Source of the DNA: Variovorax paradoxus
GTDB lineage: Bacteria; Pseudomonadota; Gammaproteobacteria; Burkholderiales; Burkholderiaceae_C
Length of the DNA stretch: 64,000 nt
Assembly (NCBI RefSeq): GCF_022009635.1
Contig: NZ_CP091716.1
Span: 124,001-188,000 of the forward strand
Reading direction: 5' to 3'
Below are positions 1 through 8,362 of the stretch, in pieces. A program made the translations under genes and the position numbers. The notes beneath the pieces are model-generated. The model searched no databases and had not been told where the DNA came from. It saw only the letters and a list, made by a program, of their open reading frames with translations. Every line of letters starts with the position of its first letter. Position 1 is the stretch's first letter.

Positions 1-514
1 CGAGCGCGATGGCGCGCAGCACGAACTGGTGGATCTCGGCCACGATCGGCCCGTGCAGCTCCACGGCGTAGTCCTGCTTGGCCTTGGGCCCGAAGTCGAG
101 CAGGTGGTCCGCCGAGTAATTGATGCCGCCGACGAAGGCGCGCTCGCCGTCGATCACCACGATCTTGCGGTGCATGCGGCGGAACACGTTGAGCCGCTTG
201 CCCAGAAAGCGCTGGCCGGGGTCGAACACGCGCACCTTCACGCCGGCCGACGTGAGGCCTTCGATGAACTCGCGCGACAGGTCGGGCGAACCGAAGCCGT
301 CGATCATCAGGTCGACCTTCACGCCGCGCAGCGCTGCTTCGCGCATGGCGGCGTGCAGCTGCAGGCCGACCTTGTCCTCGAACAGGATGAAGGTCTCGAC
401 GATGGCTTCGCGCTTCGCCTGCCGGATGGCTTCGAACACGCGCGGAAAGAAGGCCTCGCCGTTCTCGAGCAGCTCCACGCGATTGCCGCCGGTCCAGTGG
501 TTGTTGTTGTTCAT
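1..514 (-). CDS. clsB: cardiolipin synthase B, N-terminal part (cut by window edge)
   Basis: Phospholipase D superfamily enzyme that makes cardiolipin at the inner membrane. The visible 171 residues include the first HKD motif, H115-x-K117-x4-D122, followed by a GGINYS stretch, and align throughout with E. coli ClsB as I remember it (LLENGE, FEDxVGxQLHAA, NVFRRMHRKIVVID). The second HKD motif lies outside the window. The ATG is 11 bases after the stop of the ybhP-like gene, the same gene pairing as E. coli ybhP-clsB, so the two are probably co-transcribed. Identification is firm; only the 3' end is missing. Confidence 0.93.
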   Translation of the reverse strand, partial: MNNNNHWTGGNRVELLENGEAFFPRVFEAIRQAKREAIVETFILFEDKVGLQLHAAMREAALRGVKVDLMIDGFGSPDLSREFIEGLTSAGVKVRVFDPGQRFLGKRLNVFRRMHRKIVVIDGERAFVGGINYSADHLLDFGPKAKQDYAVELHGPIVAEIHQFVLRAIAL

Positions 515-525
515 GGCAATGGAGC

Positions 526-1299
526 TCAAAGATCGATGTCCGCCACCAGCGGAGCGTGGTCCGAAAGGTGCGACCACGGCCTGCGCGGCAGCACCACGGG
601 CGCGTGCACGCCGGCGTTGCGCACGTAGATGCGGTCCAGCGGCAACATCGGAAAACGTGCCGGGAAAGTCCGGGCCGCGCGGCCGTGCGCATGCACGAAC
701 ACCTCGCGCAGCGATGCGCCTTTTTCGAGCACGTCATGCGCGCGGCTGCGCCAGTCGTTGAAGTCGCCGGCCACGATCAGCGGCGCATCGGAAGGCACCT
801 CGTCGCGCACGATGTGGCACAGCAGCTCGAGCTGCTGCTGGCGGTGCGCCTCGGCCAGGCCGAGGTGCGCGCAGATCACGTGCACGTCGACCACGCGGGC
901 CGGCAAGCGCAACACGCAATGCAGCAGGCCGCGCTTTTCGGGGCCGCTCACCGACACGTCGTGGTTGCGGAAATGCACGATGGGGAATTTCGAGAGCACC
1001 GCGTTGCCGTGGTGCCCCTTCGGATACACCGCGTTGCGCCCGTAGGCGAACTGCGGCCACATGGTGTCGGCCAGGAATTCGTAGTGCGGCGCCTCGGGCC
1101 AGTTGCTCACCCGGCGCGAGTGGCGCGAATGCGTGCCCAGCACCTCCTGCAGGAACACCACGTCGGCGCCCACGGTGCGCACCGCGTCGCGCAGCTCGGG
1201 CAGGATGAACTTGCGATTGAGCGCCGTGAAGCCCTTGTGGGTGTTCACGGTCATGACCTTCAGCGAGGCGTGCGCGGAGTCGGGGGGAGAAGAAGACAT
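526..1299 (-). CDS. ybhP: endonuclease/exonuclease/phosphatase family protein, YbhP-like
   Basis: A 257-residue member of the EEP (DNase I-like) fold. The fold's metal and catalytic residues are visible: N19/H21 in VNTHKG, E52 in FLQEV, H145 in CAHLG, D179/N181 in GDFNDW and the terminal SDH at 246-248. No signal peptide is seen, so it is probably cytoplasmic. It lies directly upstream of clsB as in E. coli, where the homologue is an uncharacterised phosphodiesterase candidate in the same operon; a role in phospholipid metabolism is inference from that. The start at MSSSPP was chosen because homology begins just after it; a frame extending further upstream has no recognisable sequence. Confidence 0.85.
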   Translation of the reverse strand: MSSSPPDSAHASLKVMTVNTHKGFTALNRKFILPELRDAVRTVGADVVFLQEVLGTHSRHSRRVSNWPEAPHYEFLADTMWPQFAYGRNAVYPKGHHGNAVLSKFPIVHFRNHDVSVSGPEKRGLLHCVLRLPARVVDVHVICAHLGLAEAHRQQQLELLCHIVRDEVPSDAPLIVAGDFNDWRSRAHDVLEKGASLREVFVHAHGRAARTFPARFPMLPLDRIYVRNAGVHAPVVLPRRPWSHLSDHAPLVADIDL

Positions 1300-1335
1300 C
1301 GTTGAACGGGTTGTACGTTGCCCCGCGCGCGCCGA

Positions 1336-1440
1336 CTGTAGGAACGCGCCACCTTCTTCCGACCCCTTCGCGCGCGGGCGGCCGGCTCCTACAGCCAGGC
1401 CTGCCGCACCCCCACAACGCACCAATCTGGTGGCTCCTAC
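1336..1440. repeat. REP-like inverted TCCTAC elements
   Basis: The gap of about 220 bases between the ybhP-like gene and the next gene holds an inverted pair: CTGTAGGA at 1336-1343 and TCCTACAG at 1387-1394, with GC-rich sequence between. A third copy of GGCTCCTAC ends at 1440. Such GTAGGA palindromes resemble REP-type elements of proteobacteria, but only this cluster is in the window, so family membership is uncertain. It could also be a transcript-end hairpin. No other signal was seen in this gap except a good ribosome site, AAGGAG at 1508-1513, for the next gene. Confidence 0.4.
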
Positions 1441-1522
1441 GGTGGGTTTCAGGGCTTGGAGACAACGGCCCTTCGTTTCATCCACCGATACAGAGACAGA
1501 CAAGCCACAAGGAGTACTCACC

Positions 1523-1954
1523 ATGAAGAAGCAAGCCATCTTTCACGCCGCCGTTCTCGCCGCGCTGCTGGGCGCCGCCGGCATGGCGCAGGCGCAGGCC
1601 ACGTCCATTCCCGCGCAGCCGGACCCGTCGGTCGGCGGCCAGGCCAGCACCATGACGCCGGCGGGCGTCGCCAATCCGCCGCAGCGGCCGGACAACTCGA
1701 TGCCGGCTTCGCGTGAGTCGGTGAAGGCCGAAGCCCGCGTGCAGAACCGCAACAACGCCAACAGCATGGTGCCCAAGGGCGAGGCGACCACCACGGTCAA
1801 CCACCAGCCCAACGCCATGCCGCAGCCGACCGGCGAGATGTCGCGCGCCGAGGTCAGCCAGACCGGCCGCAAGGTCAAGCCGCAGTTCGGCCAGAAGGGC
1901 GAGCGCCCGGACGTCGTGACCAACCCGACGGACAAGACCGGCACGCCGAAGTAA
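1523..1954 (+). CDS. small secreted low-complexity protein
   Basis: A 143-residue protein of unknown function. It has a clear Sec signal peptide (MKK, hydrophobic alanine/leucine core, cleavage after AQA near residue 25). The mature part is rich in P, N, Q, T and charged residues with no obvious hydrophobic core, so it is probably disordered and periplasmic or secreted. No cysteines are present. The start is supported by AAGGAG 9 bases upstream. It stands alone and is followed by a strong terminator. No function can be assigned. Confidence 0.8.
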   Translation: MKKQAIFHAAVLAALLGAAGMAQAQATSIPAQPDPSVGGQASTMTPAGVANPPQRPDNSMPASRESVKAEARVQNRNNANSMVPKGEATTTVNHQPNAMPQPTGEMSRAEVSQTGRKVKPQFGQKGERPDVVTNPTDKTGTPK

Positions 1955-1990
1955 TTTCCGCCTTCCCGCGGCCTCGTGGCTTCGGGAATG

Positions 1991-2027
1991 AAAAAAGCCC
2001 GCAGCGCTTGCACGCTGCGGGCTTTTT
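1991..2027. terminator. bidirectional rho-independent terminator
   Basis: A perfect 10-bp stem, GCCCGCAGCG at 1997-2006 and CGCTGCGGGC at 2013-2022, with a 6-base loop, an A run before and a T run after. It sits between two convergent genes and can serve both. Confidence 0.9.
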
Positions 2028-2038
2028 GTCGATGGCGA

Positions 2039-2593
2039 TCAGCTCTTGGCGGGAGCCTGGCCGCGATGGCCGTCGGGGCCGCCACGGTGCCAGCGATGGC
2101 CGCCGAAGTGGGCGGTCTCGATGTCGAAGGTCTTCTGCTGGTCAGGCGAGAGCGTGGCATAGAAGGTCTTCGTGGCGTCGGCGCGCTTGGCGAACATGGC
2201 GCTGCGTTCGGCCTGGCGGGCCTGCATGCGCTCCAGACGCTGCGGCGTGGTCAGCTTGGCGAACTCGGCGCGGTCCATGTGCGGACGCGGACCGGCGGGC
2301 GGCTGCGTCGCGGTGGTGAACGCGCTCCATGCGCTTTCCTGGCCTGCGTTCAGCTTGAGCTTTTCCTTCAGAGCGGTCAGGCGCTTGGCACGGCGTTCCT
2401 GCATGCGCTCCATGCGCTGTGCGGGGTCCATGCGCTTGTGCTGCGCCTTGGGCGCTGCTGCGGTGTCGGCCTGGGCCACCGCGGCGCTGGGTGCAGGAGT
2501 GGCGGCCGGCGCTTGAGCGAAGGCGCCCGAAGAGGCGAGGGCTGCCGAACCCAGCAGGCTGGCCCAGACGATGCGTTGGCGAAGAGAAATCAT
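2039..2593 (-). CDS. Spy/CpxP-family periplasmic protein
   Basis: A 184-residue exported protein with an N-terminal signal peptide ending near AFA-Q. The mature part has an alanine/proline-rich spacer (about 28-50), then a helical region rich in R, M, Q and E with LTALKEKLKLNAGQ and LSPDQQKTFD, which match the LTxxQ repeats of the Spy/CpxP/CnrR group. The C-terminus is His/Gly-rich (HFGGHRWHRGG), suggesting metal binding. In this family such proteins act as periplasmic chaperones or envelope-stress sensors. The gene stands alone. Its link to the CreBC island 11 kb away is speculation. Confidence 0.8.
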   Translation of the reverse strand: MISLRQRIVWASLLGSAALASSGAFAQAPAATPAPSAAVAQADTAAAPKAQHKRMDPAQRMERMQERRAKRLTALKEKLKLNAGQESAWSAFTTATQPPAGPRPHMDRAEFAKLTTPQRLERMQARQAERSAMFAKRADATKTFYATLSPDQQKTFDIETAHFGGHRWHRGGPDGHRGQAPAKS

Positions 2594-2732
2594 GAGAAGT
2601 GCTTCCTTTCGAAGAAGCCCGCCACCGATGGGCAGCAGGTGAGACGAAGTGTGGAAGACCTCTGTATCGCGCCGGTTAGCCCAGCGTGAGCTTGCGTAAA
2701 GAATGGTGAACCCGGCCCGGGGCCGGCGTGAT

Positions 2733-3818
2733 TCATTTGGGCCGGGGATGCTTCAGCCCCCGGTCCGGCGCCTGCAGCTTGCCCGCGCGCAACTCGCCCA
2801 CCGCGCGCGCCACGGCGCGTGCCACGTTGCGCACTTCTTCCTGCACGTCGGCGTCTGCATCCAGGGTGTCGTGGCTGGTGGCGTAGGGCTCGTAGTAGCC
2901 GATGTAGCGGTCCAGCCGCGCCTGCATGCCGGCGTCGATCAGCCCCATCCAGTCGAGCCAGTCGCAGAGGTTGCGGCGCAGGCTTTCGATGCCGGCCACG
3001 TCGCCATGCACCACTACGCCGTAGACGCGGCCGTCCAGGTGCTTGGGATAGCCCCAGCCCTCGAGCTCGAGCGCCTTGGCTTCCTCTGGCTTCTTGCCGT
3101 GGGTGCTGGTGGGGTCGGGGTTGCCGCCGTCGGCACATACAAGGCGGTCGATCATGAGCTTGAGCGGGCTGGTGGCCTGGTACCAGTGCGCGGGCGTGAG
3201 CAGCACCACGCCGTGCGCGGCCACCCAGCGTTCGTAGATCTCGTTCATCCAGTCGCCGGTCTGGCGCAGCGAATGGTTGGGATAGCAGCTGCATGGCCAG
3301 TGGCACAGCGGCATGGCGGTGGACACGCAGCCCTTGCACGGGTGGATCTGCCGGCCGTACTCGGAGGTGAGCAGGCTCAGGTCGAGCAGGTCGGTCTCGA
3401 TGCCGCTGCCTTCGAGCACCTCGCGTGCAAGCTCCGCGAGGCGCCACGTCTTCGACACCTCGCCGGGACAGGTGCCGTCGTTGCGCGGCGAACCGTTCAC
3501 CAGCAGCACGCGCGAGCGCGTCTGCGGATTGCCCCATGCGGCCTGCGCCGCGTCGATGCGCGCCTTGGCCTCCAACCAGTCGACGGACAGGTCGTAGTCG
3601 GGGTCCGCATAGCCGGGCCCGGCCTTGCGCGTCACCGGCGCCTTGCGGCCTTGCTCGTAGGCTTCCCACGCGATCAGCTCGATGCGCTGCAGCGACGCGG
3701 TTTCGGCCTGGAAGGCCGGGTCCTGGAACGGCTGCATGAAGCGGTCGTGGAACTGGGCGCGCTGCAGCGTGTCGGGCGCCTGTCCCTTCCTGATCGTGGG
3801 GGTCTTGGAGGAGGGCAT
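2733..3818 (-). CDS. NAD(P)H-dependent FMN reductase-like flavoprotein
   Basis: A 361-residue protein with a flavodoxin-like domain starting near residue 103 at VLLVNGSPR, a phosphate-binding loop of the NADPH-dependent FMN reductase family. A cysteine-rich segment (HPCKGCVS...HWPCSCYP) follows, then a TPAHWYQATSPLK loop as in flavin-binding sites. The first ~100 residues are an extension not typical of the shortest family members. Expected role: flavin-dependent reduction of quinones or other acceptors; substrate unknown. It is a single gene with its ATG at the start of the recognisable reading frame. Confidence 0.75.
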   Translation of the reverse strand: MPSSKTPTIRKGQAPDTLQRAQFHDRFMQPFQDPAFQAETASLQRIELIAWEAYEQGRKAPVTRKAGPGYADPDYDLSVDWLEAKARIDAAQAAWGNPQTRSRVLLVNGSPRNDGTCPGEVSKTWRLAELAREVLEGSGIETDLLDLSLLTSEYGRQIHPCKGCVSTAMPLCHWPCSCYPNHSLRQTGDWMNEIYERWVAAHGVVLLTPAHWYQATSPLKLMIDRLVCADGGNPDPTSTHGKKPEEAKALELEGWGYPKHLDGRVYGVVVHGDVAGIESLRRNLCDWLDWMGLIDAGMQARLDRYIGYYEPYATSHDTLDADADVQEEVRNVARAVARAVGELRAGKLQAPDRGLKHPRPK

Positions 3819-3905
3819 GGGCGCAATCTAGGCGGCGCCCGCAGTGGGCCGCATCCGCGCGGCATGCCGTCTTTCGGTAGGTGGGCGACTACAGCCCCGG
3901 CGCCC

Positions 3906-4802
3906 TCAGCCGAGCTTGCCGTTCTGGAAGTCGTGCACCGCCTGCTTGACCTGCTCCTGCGTGTTCATCACGAAGGGGCCGTACTGCGCGATGGGCTCGT
4001 GCAGCGGCTTGCCCGCGATGAGCAGCGCACGCGCCGGGCTGTGATTGGTCGCGCCCGCGCGCAGCACCACGCCGTCGCTGCCGGCGTCGTTCGCCAGGAT
4101 GGCCATGCGGCGCGTCGGTATCTCGCTGCCCGCGATCCACAGCGATTCGCGGAACACGTAGACCAGCGCGTTGTGGTCTTCGGGCAGCGGCTGCGCGAAT
4201 TCGGCGCCCGGCGGCAGCGTGATGTCGAGGTACAGCGGCTCGGTGTGCTCGCGACGCACCGCGCCCTCGATGCCGTGGCTCGCACCGGCGATCACGCGCA
4301 CGTGCACGCCGCCGGTGGTGGTGAATTCGGGGATCTCCTCGTTCTGGATGTCGCGATACCAGGGCTCGCGCATCTTGTCCTTGGCGGGCAGGTTGAGCCA
4401 CAGCTGGAAGCCTTCCATGAGGCCTTCTTCCTGCTCGGGCAATTCGCTGTGCACGAGGCCGCGGCCAGCGGTCATCCATTGCACGCCGCCGTTCTCCAGC
4501 AGGCCTTCGTGGCCGGCGCTGTCGCGGTGGCGCATGCGGCCCGCGATCATGTACGTCACGGTCTCGAAGCCGCGGTGCGGATGGTTGGGAAAGCCGCCGA
4601 TGTAGTCGCCCGGGTTGTCGCTGCCGAAGGCGTCGAGCATGAGATAGGGGTCGAGCCGCTTCTGCAGGGGCTGCTGCAGCACGCGGGTGAGTTTGACGCC
4701 GTCGCCATCGCTGGTGGAAACACCGGCCACGATGTGGTCGATGCCGCGCGGCGTGGCGACGGGATCGGTGGGGTGGTTGGCGTGGTGGTTGGCGTTCGTC
4801 AT
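3906..4802 (-). CDS. pirin family protein
   Basis: A 298-residue bicupin. The N-terminal cupin has the pirin signature NHPHRGFETVTYMI with metal-binding histidines, then HRDSAGHEG, GGVQWMTAGRGLVHSE and the C-terminal pirin_C part. Pirins bind iron; bacterial members include quercetinase-like enzymes and regulators of central metabolism, so the exact role is open. It is transcribed leftward and is separated from the next upstream gene by about 46 bases, so it may be co-transcribed with the carotenoid oxygenase operon. Confidence 0.92.
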   Translation of the reverse strand: MTNANHHANHPTDPVATPRGIDHIVAGVSTSDGDGVKLTRVLQQPLQKRLDPYLMLDAFGSDNPGDYIGGFPNHPHRGFETVTYMIAGRMRHRDSAGHEGLLENGGVQWMTAGRGLVHSELPEQEEGLMEGFQLWLNLPAKDKMREPWYRDIQNEEIPEFTTTGGVHVRVIAGASHGIEGAVRREHTEPLYLDITLPPGAEFAQPLPEDHNALVYVFRESLWIAGSEIPTRRMAILANDAGSDGVVLRAGATNHSPARALLIAGKPLHEPIAQYGPFVMNTQEQVKQAVHDFQNGKLG

Positions 4803-4848
4803 GCGTCCATGGTGGCACTAACGCGCGCCCGGCGCCACCCGTGCGCTG

Positions 4849-5406
4849 TCAGCCGGCGGCTTGAAATCTGGCGCGCATGTGCGCGGGATACCACTGGGTG
4901 AAGCGGATCGCGCCGGCGATGGCCGCCACCGTCACCGCGATGCCCACCCACAGCGGCAGCGCGGGCATGTAGATCATCGCCACGTCGGCCAGCACCATGA
5001 GCGCGAAGGCCGCGGCCCAGGCTGCCGTGATGACGTTGTTGACCAGCCGGAAGCCGGGCTGCTCCCAGATCTCGGGTGGTGTCTGCTCCTTGGCGTACTG
5101 CAGCGTGAAGGGCTGGCGGATGGCCATGCTGGCGAGCACCACGATCAGCAGGCCCGCATCGACGCGCAGCCGCACGCCCAGCAGCGACCAGGTGGTGTGC
5201 GTGGCCACCGCATACAGCGCGAGGCCGCCGAACAGCAGCAGGGTGCCGATCTCCAGCACCTTGACCGTGCGGCCGGGCGCGAGCCAGTCGCGCACCAGAA
5301 AGAGGGCCGACACCAGCGCGGCGGCCGACAGCGCCGGCACCACGCCCAGCAGCCGGTCGAACAGCGCGAAGACGATGAATGGCGCGAAGGCCAGCAGCAT
5401 GTTCAT
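4849..5406 (-). CDS. hypothetical multi-pass membrane protein
   Basis: 185 residues with about five to six hydrophobic helices and short loops; a conserved-looking loop contains KEQTPPEIWEQPGF. Family not recognised with certainty; the general look recalls small inner-membrane proteins of the septation protein A type, but that is not a claim. Its ATG overlaps the stop of the carotenoid oxygenase gene by ATGA, so the two are translationally coupled and probably work together, for example on a membrane-embedded substrate. Confidence 0.75.
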   Translation of the reverse strand: MNMLLAFAPFIVFALFDRLLGVVPALSAAALVSALFLVRDWLAPGRTVKVLEIGTLLLFGGLALYAVATHTTWSLLGVRLRVDAGLLIVVLASMAIRQPFTLQYAKEQTPPEIWEQPGFRLVNNVITAAWAAAFALMVLADVAMIYMPALPLWVGIAVTVAAIAGAIRFTQWYPAHMRARFQAAG

Positions 5407-6830
5407 GACGTCGCTCCTCGCTCTGCTTGTTGCCCGAACCAGTTGCCGTGAAAGCCCACCGGCACGCGGTGCGGCAACGAGGCCACGCACACGGGGCCCG
5501 CGGCGAGGGCGCGCGCATCGAACACCACCAGGTCGCTGGTGTTGGTGGCGCCGCGCCACACGGTGGCGAGCAGCCAGCCGTCGCCTTCTTCCGCGTCGGC
5601 CGAGCGCGGCACGAACACGCCTTCGGACACCACGTCGGGCGCGGGAAACAGGTACATGTCGCGGTGCGGCGTGGTGTGGTCGATGTGCACCAGCCCCGCG
5701 TACAGGCGCGGCGGCTCGCCGGGCTGCGACACGCCCCGGCACACGTACCAGCCGTGGCGGTAGGGCAGGCCGGCCACGCGCTCGTCGATGCGCGGGAACT
5801 CGCCCGGGATTTCTTCCAGCGGCGTCTGCGTGAACTCGTGCGCCGGGTTCGACAGGTCGAACTGCCAGCGCACGAGGCGGCTCACCGGCGGCTTGTCGCC
5901 GACGGGCGAGCCGTCGGGCCTGGGGAACAGCGGCGGCGTAGGGAACTGGACCACGTCGGCGAACAGGCTGCCGCCGGCCTCCCAGGCGTTCATGACATGG
6001 AACACATAGCAGGCCGGGCCCTTCCACCAGACGATGTCGGCGGTGCTGCCGTCGCGCGGCATCAGGCCGACGCGGGTGCCGTATTCGGGCTCCCAGGCGT
6101 AGGGCGGGCGGCCGCTCTGCGCGCGCTCCATGCTGGCGGTGAGCGGCATGATGGGGAACATCACGTGGCGGTCGGTCACCATGAAGTCGTGGACCATGCT
6201 GGCGTAGGGCGCCTCGAAGCGTTCGAAGCGCGTGACGCGGCCCTCGGGCGACATCACGCCGAAGCTCATGCCGTTCGACAGTGGAGCCGGCGTGCCGTAG
6301 CCGAAGAACAGCAGCTCGCCTGTCTTGGGATCGGTCTTGGGATGGGCGGTGAAGCTGCCTTGCAGGCCGCCGCCGAAGTCGGTGGCGCCCAGCGTGTCGA
6401 GCGCGGGCAGCGCCATTTCCACCGGCAGATGCGCCTCTTCCAGCGCGAGCATGCGGCCGGCATGGCCGATGACGTTGGTGTTGGCGGAGCCGTCGTCCTT
6501 CAGGTGCTCCAGTTCCTCACTCGAGAACGCGGTCTGGAAGCCGCCCGAGAGATCGCGCCCCTCGGCGCCTGCCCGCCAGCGCTGGGTGCGCACCCAGCGG
6601 TTGCGATAGTGCACCTCGCCGTTGGCCAGGTGGAAGGCGTGCAGCATGCCGTCGCCCGAGAACCAGTGCGCCTTCGGATCGGGCACCACCGGATTCGGGC
6701 CGTTGCGCACCAGCGTGCCGCGCAGACCGGCGGGCAGCGTGCCTTTCAGCGGCAGCGGGCCGAGCTCGGTTTCGAAATCGATCGGGTCCATATTGGGAGG
6801 CGGGGCGCTGCGGGGAATGGCGTCGTTCAT
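5403..6830 (-). CDS. carotenoid oxygenase family protein
   Basis: A 475-residue enzyme of the carotenoid cleavage oxygenase/lignostilbene dioxygenase family, which uses a four-histidine Fe(II) centre to cleave a C=C bond oxidatively. Visible hallmarks are GTLVRNGPNP near the N-terminus, FSGDGMLHAF, a histidine in SFTAHPK, another in MVHDFMVTDRH, HVMNAWEAG, and the C-terminal HRVPVGFHGNWF. The ATG at 6830 follows AGGAGCCCC; a longer frame reaches 6902 but has no homology. No carotenoid synthesis gene is nearby, so a phenylpropanoid (stilbene-type) substrate is equally possible. It is divergent from a TetR gene that probably controls it. Confidence 0.88.
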   Translation of the reverse strand: MNDAIPRSAPPPNMDPIDFETELGPLPLKGTLPAGLRGTLVRNGPNPVVPDPKAHWFSGDGMLHAFHLANGEVHYRNRWVRTQRWRAGAEGRDLSGGFQTAFSSEELEHLKDDGSANTNVIGHAGRMLALEEAHLPVEMALPALDTLGATDFGGGLQGSFTAHPKTDPKTGELLFFGYGTPAPLSNGMSFGVMSPEGRVTRFERFEAPYASMVHDFMVTDRHVMFPIMPLTASMERAQSGRPPYAWEPEYGTRVGLMPRDGSTADIVWWKGPACYVFHVMNAWEAGGSLFADVVQFPTPPLFPRPDGSPVGDKPPVSRLVRWQFDLSNPAHEFTQTPLEEIPGEFPRIDERVAGLPYRHGWYVCRGVSQPGEPPRLYAGLVHIDHTTPHRDMYLFPAPDVVSEGVFVPRSADAEEGDGWLLATVWRGATNTSDLVVFDARALAAGPVCVASLPHRVPVGFHGNWFGQQAERGATS

Positions 6831-6866
6831 CGGGGCTCCTTGGGGTTCGTCGAAAAGGTGTCGTGG

Positions 6867-6889
6867 GATATCTTTCCAGTGGAAATATC
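6867..6889. promoter_or_regulatory. TetR operator candidate 1 (carotenoid oxygenase side)
   Basis: A near-perfect palindrome centred on TTTCCA-G-TGGAAA (6873-6885) within GATATC...GATATC-like flanks, in the gap between the divergent oxygenase and TetR genes. A second related site lies 46 bases away. Confidence 0.6.
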
Positions 6890-6916
6890 TGCGACCTCGC
6901 ATGCGAAGTCAAGAAA

Positions 6917-6936
6917 TTTTTCCAGTGGTAAGATTT
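6917..6936. promoter_or_regulatory. TetR operator candidate 2 (tetR side)
   Basis: TTTTTCCAGTGGTAAGA, sharing TTTCCAGTGG with the first site; the core begins 46 bases after the first core. It lies about 25-40 bases before the tetR ATG, where the gene's own promoter should be, consistent with autoregulation. Confidence 0.5.
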
Positions 6937-6959
6937 TTAGGCCTCACGAACTCCCGACG

Positions 6960-7601
6960 ATGACCGACGAAACCCTGCTGCCCAAGCGCTACCACCACGG
7001 CTCACTGCCCGAAGCCCTGCTGGCCGCGGCCGAAGCCGTGCTGCTGCGCGATGGCATTTCGGGGCTGGGCCTGCGGGCGATCGCGCGCGAGGCGGGTGTG
7101 TCGCACACCGCGCCCAAGCACCATTTCGACGACACGACCGGGCTGGTGAGCGAACTCGCGGCGGTCGGCTATCGGCGCCTGGGCGACGCGATGCGCGATG
7201 CGGCCGCCGGCAGCACCGAGACGCGCGAGCGGCGCAATGCCATCGCCCGCGCGTATGTGCACTTCGCCCACGACAACCCGGCCATGTTCGGCCTGATGTT
7301 CCGCAACGAAAAGATCGACATGGAGCGCCCGGCCCTGTCGGAAGCCTCGCACGAGGCGATGCGGGTGATGGCCGCCGTCATCGGCGCGAGGAACGAGCCG
7401 CCGGGCGGCGCGCCGGTCTCATTGAGCAGCGGCGAGGCAATGCGCATCACCGCGGCCTGGGGCTATGTGCACGGGCTGGCGATCCTGCTGGTCGACCAGC
7501 GGCTGCGCGGCATCGTCAAGGTGGCGCCCGATTTCGAGAGCCCGATCGACCTGGTCGACAAGGCGCTGAGCGACGTGCGTTTCGGCTTCGAGGCGGGCTA
7601 G
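6960..7601 (+). CDS. TetR/AcrR family regulator with WHG-type ligand domain
   Basis: 213 residues. The N-terminal helix-turn-helix is at about 12-60 (RYHHGSLPEALLAAA, then LRAIAREAGVSHTAPKHHF), typical of TetR proteins; the C-terminal half (ARAYVHFAHDNPAMFGLMFR) matches the WHG-domain subgroup. It presumably represses the divergent carotenoid oxygenase-membrane protein operon and itself through the paired palindromes. Its TAG overlaps the stop of the convergent GNAT gene by 4 bases (CTAG serves as both stops). Ligand unknown. Confidence 0.9.
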   Translation: MTDETLLPKRYHHGSLPEALLAAAEAVLLRDGISGLGLRAIAREAGVSHTAPKHHFDDTTGLVSELAAVGYRRLGDAMRDAAAGSTETRERRNAIARAYVHFAHDNPAMFGLMFRNEKIDMERPALSEASHEAMRVMAAVIGARNEPPGGAPVSLSSGEAMRITAAWGYVHGLAILLVDQRLRGIVKVAPDFESPIDLVDKALSDVRFGFEAG

Positions 7602-8362
7602 GCGCGCTTCCAGTAGCGGTACTGCCAGCAGGTTTCGAAACCCGCGCGCTTGTACAACGCCAGTGCCGGCGGATTCGCCGCGTCGACCTGCAGGAACACC
7701 CGCTCGAAGCCGCGCGACATGGCCGCCTGCGCCAGGCCGGCCAGCACGCGCCCCGCCAGCCCCCGGCCGCGCTGCGCCTGGTCGGTGCGCATGCCGTGCA
7801 CGCTGCACCAGCCGTGGCCGAACGCCATTGCGCCGGCCGCCAGGGTACGGCCGTCTTCGCGCACGCTGGCGAACAGCGTGCCCTTGGCGCGCGACAGGGT
7901 ACGCACGCGGTGCGCGCCGTCCACCGGGTCGAAGCCTTCGCCGAGGAACAGCGCCGCCCAGGCGTCGTCGGGGGTGGTGTCGACATCGGCCGGCGCACCG
8001 CGCCCCTCGGCCACCTGCAGCATTCGCGGCGTCGAGCCGAGCTGCACCAGCGTCGGGTTGTCGCGGGCGTAGTGGCGTCGCTCCAGTTCGGCGCGCAGGC
8101 CGTCGAAACAATCGGCGTCGGCCAACCGCAGCAAAGGCACGGACTGGCGGCTGTCGTAGCGGTCTTCGATGCGGTCGAGGGTGGCCGCGTCGACCGCGCC
8201 GCGATGCAGCGGCACGGCGGATTTGGCGCGATTGACCGTGCCCTCGGCAAAGGGCAGCAGCCAGCCGTCGAGTTCTTCGGTGAGGTCGGGCGCCACCGCC
8301 GCGACGGTGGCGCGTTCGATGGCTTCGATGTCGGTTTCTGGGATCGGATTCATGAGCTTCAT
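7598..8362 (-). CDS. GNAT family N-acetyltransferase
   Basis: 254 residues. The C-terminal half carries the acetyl-CoA binding signature (AQRGRGLAGRVLAGLAQ, then VDAANPPALALYKRAGFE) of GNAT enzymes; the N-terminal half looks like a degenerate second domain (WLLPFAEGTVNRAKS). Substrate not known. Its ATG overlaps the stop of the upstream GT51 gene by ATGA, making it the last gene of the exosortase operon. An internal ATG at 8353 is an alternative start. A membrane or cell-wall substrate is suggested only by that context. Confidence 0.85.
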   Translation of the reverse strand: MKLMNPIPETDIEAIERATVAAVAPDLTEELDGWLLPFAEGTVNRAKSAVPLHRGAVDAATLDRIEDRYDSRQSVPLLRLADADCFDGLRAELERRHYARDNPTLVQLGSTPRMLQVAEGRGAPADVDTTPDDAWAALFLGEGFDPVDGAHRVRTLSRAKGTLFASVREDGRTLAAGAMAFGHGWCSVHGMRTDQAQRGRGLAGRVLAGLAQAAMSRGFERVFLQVDAANPPALALYKRAGFETCWQYRYWKRA

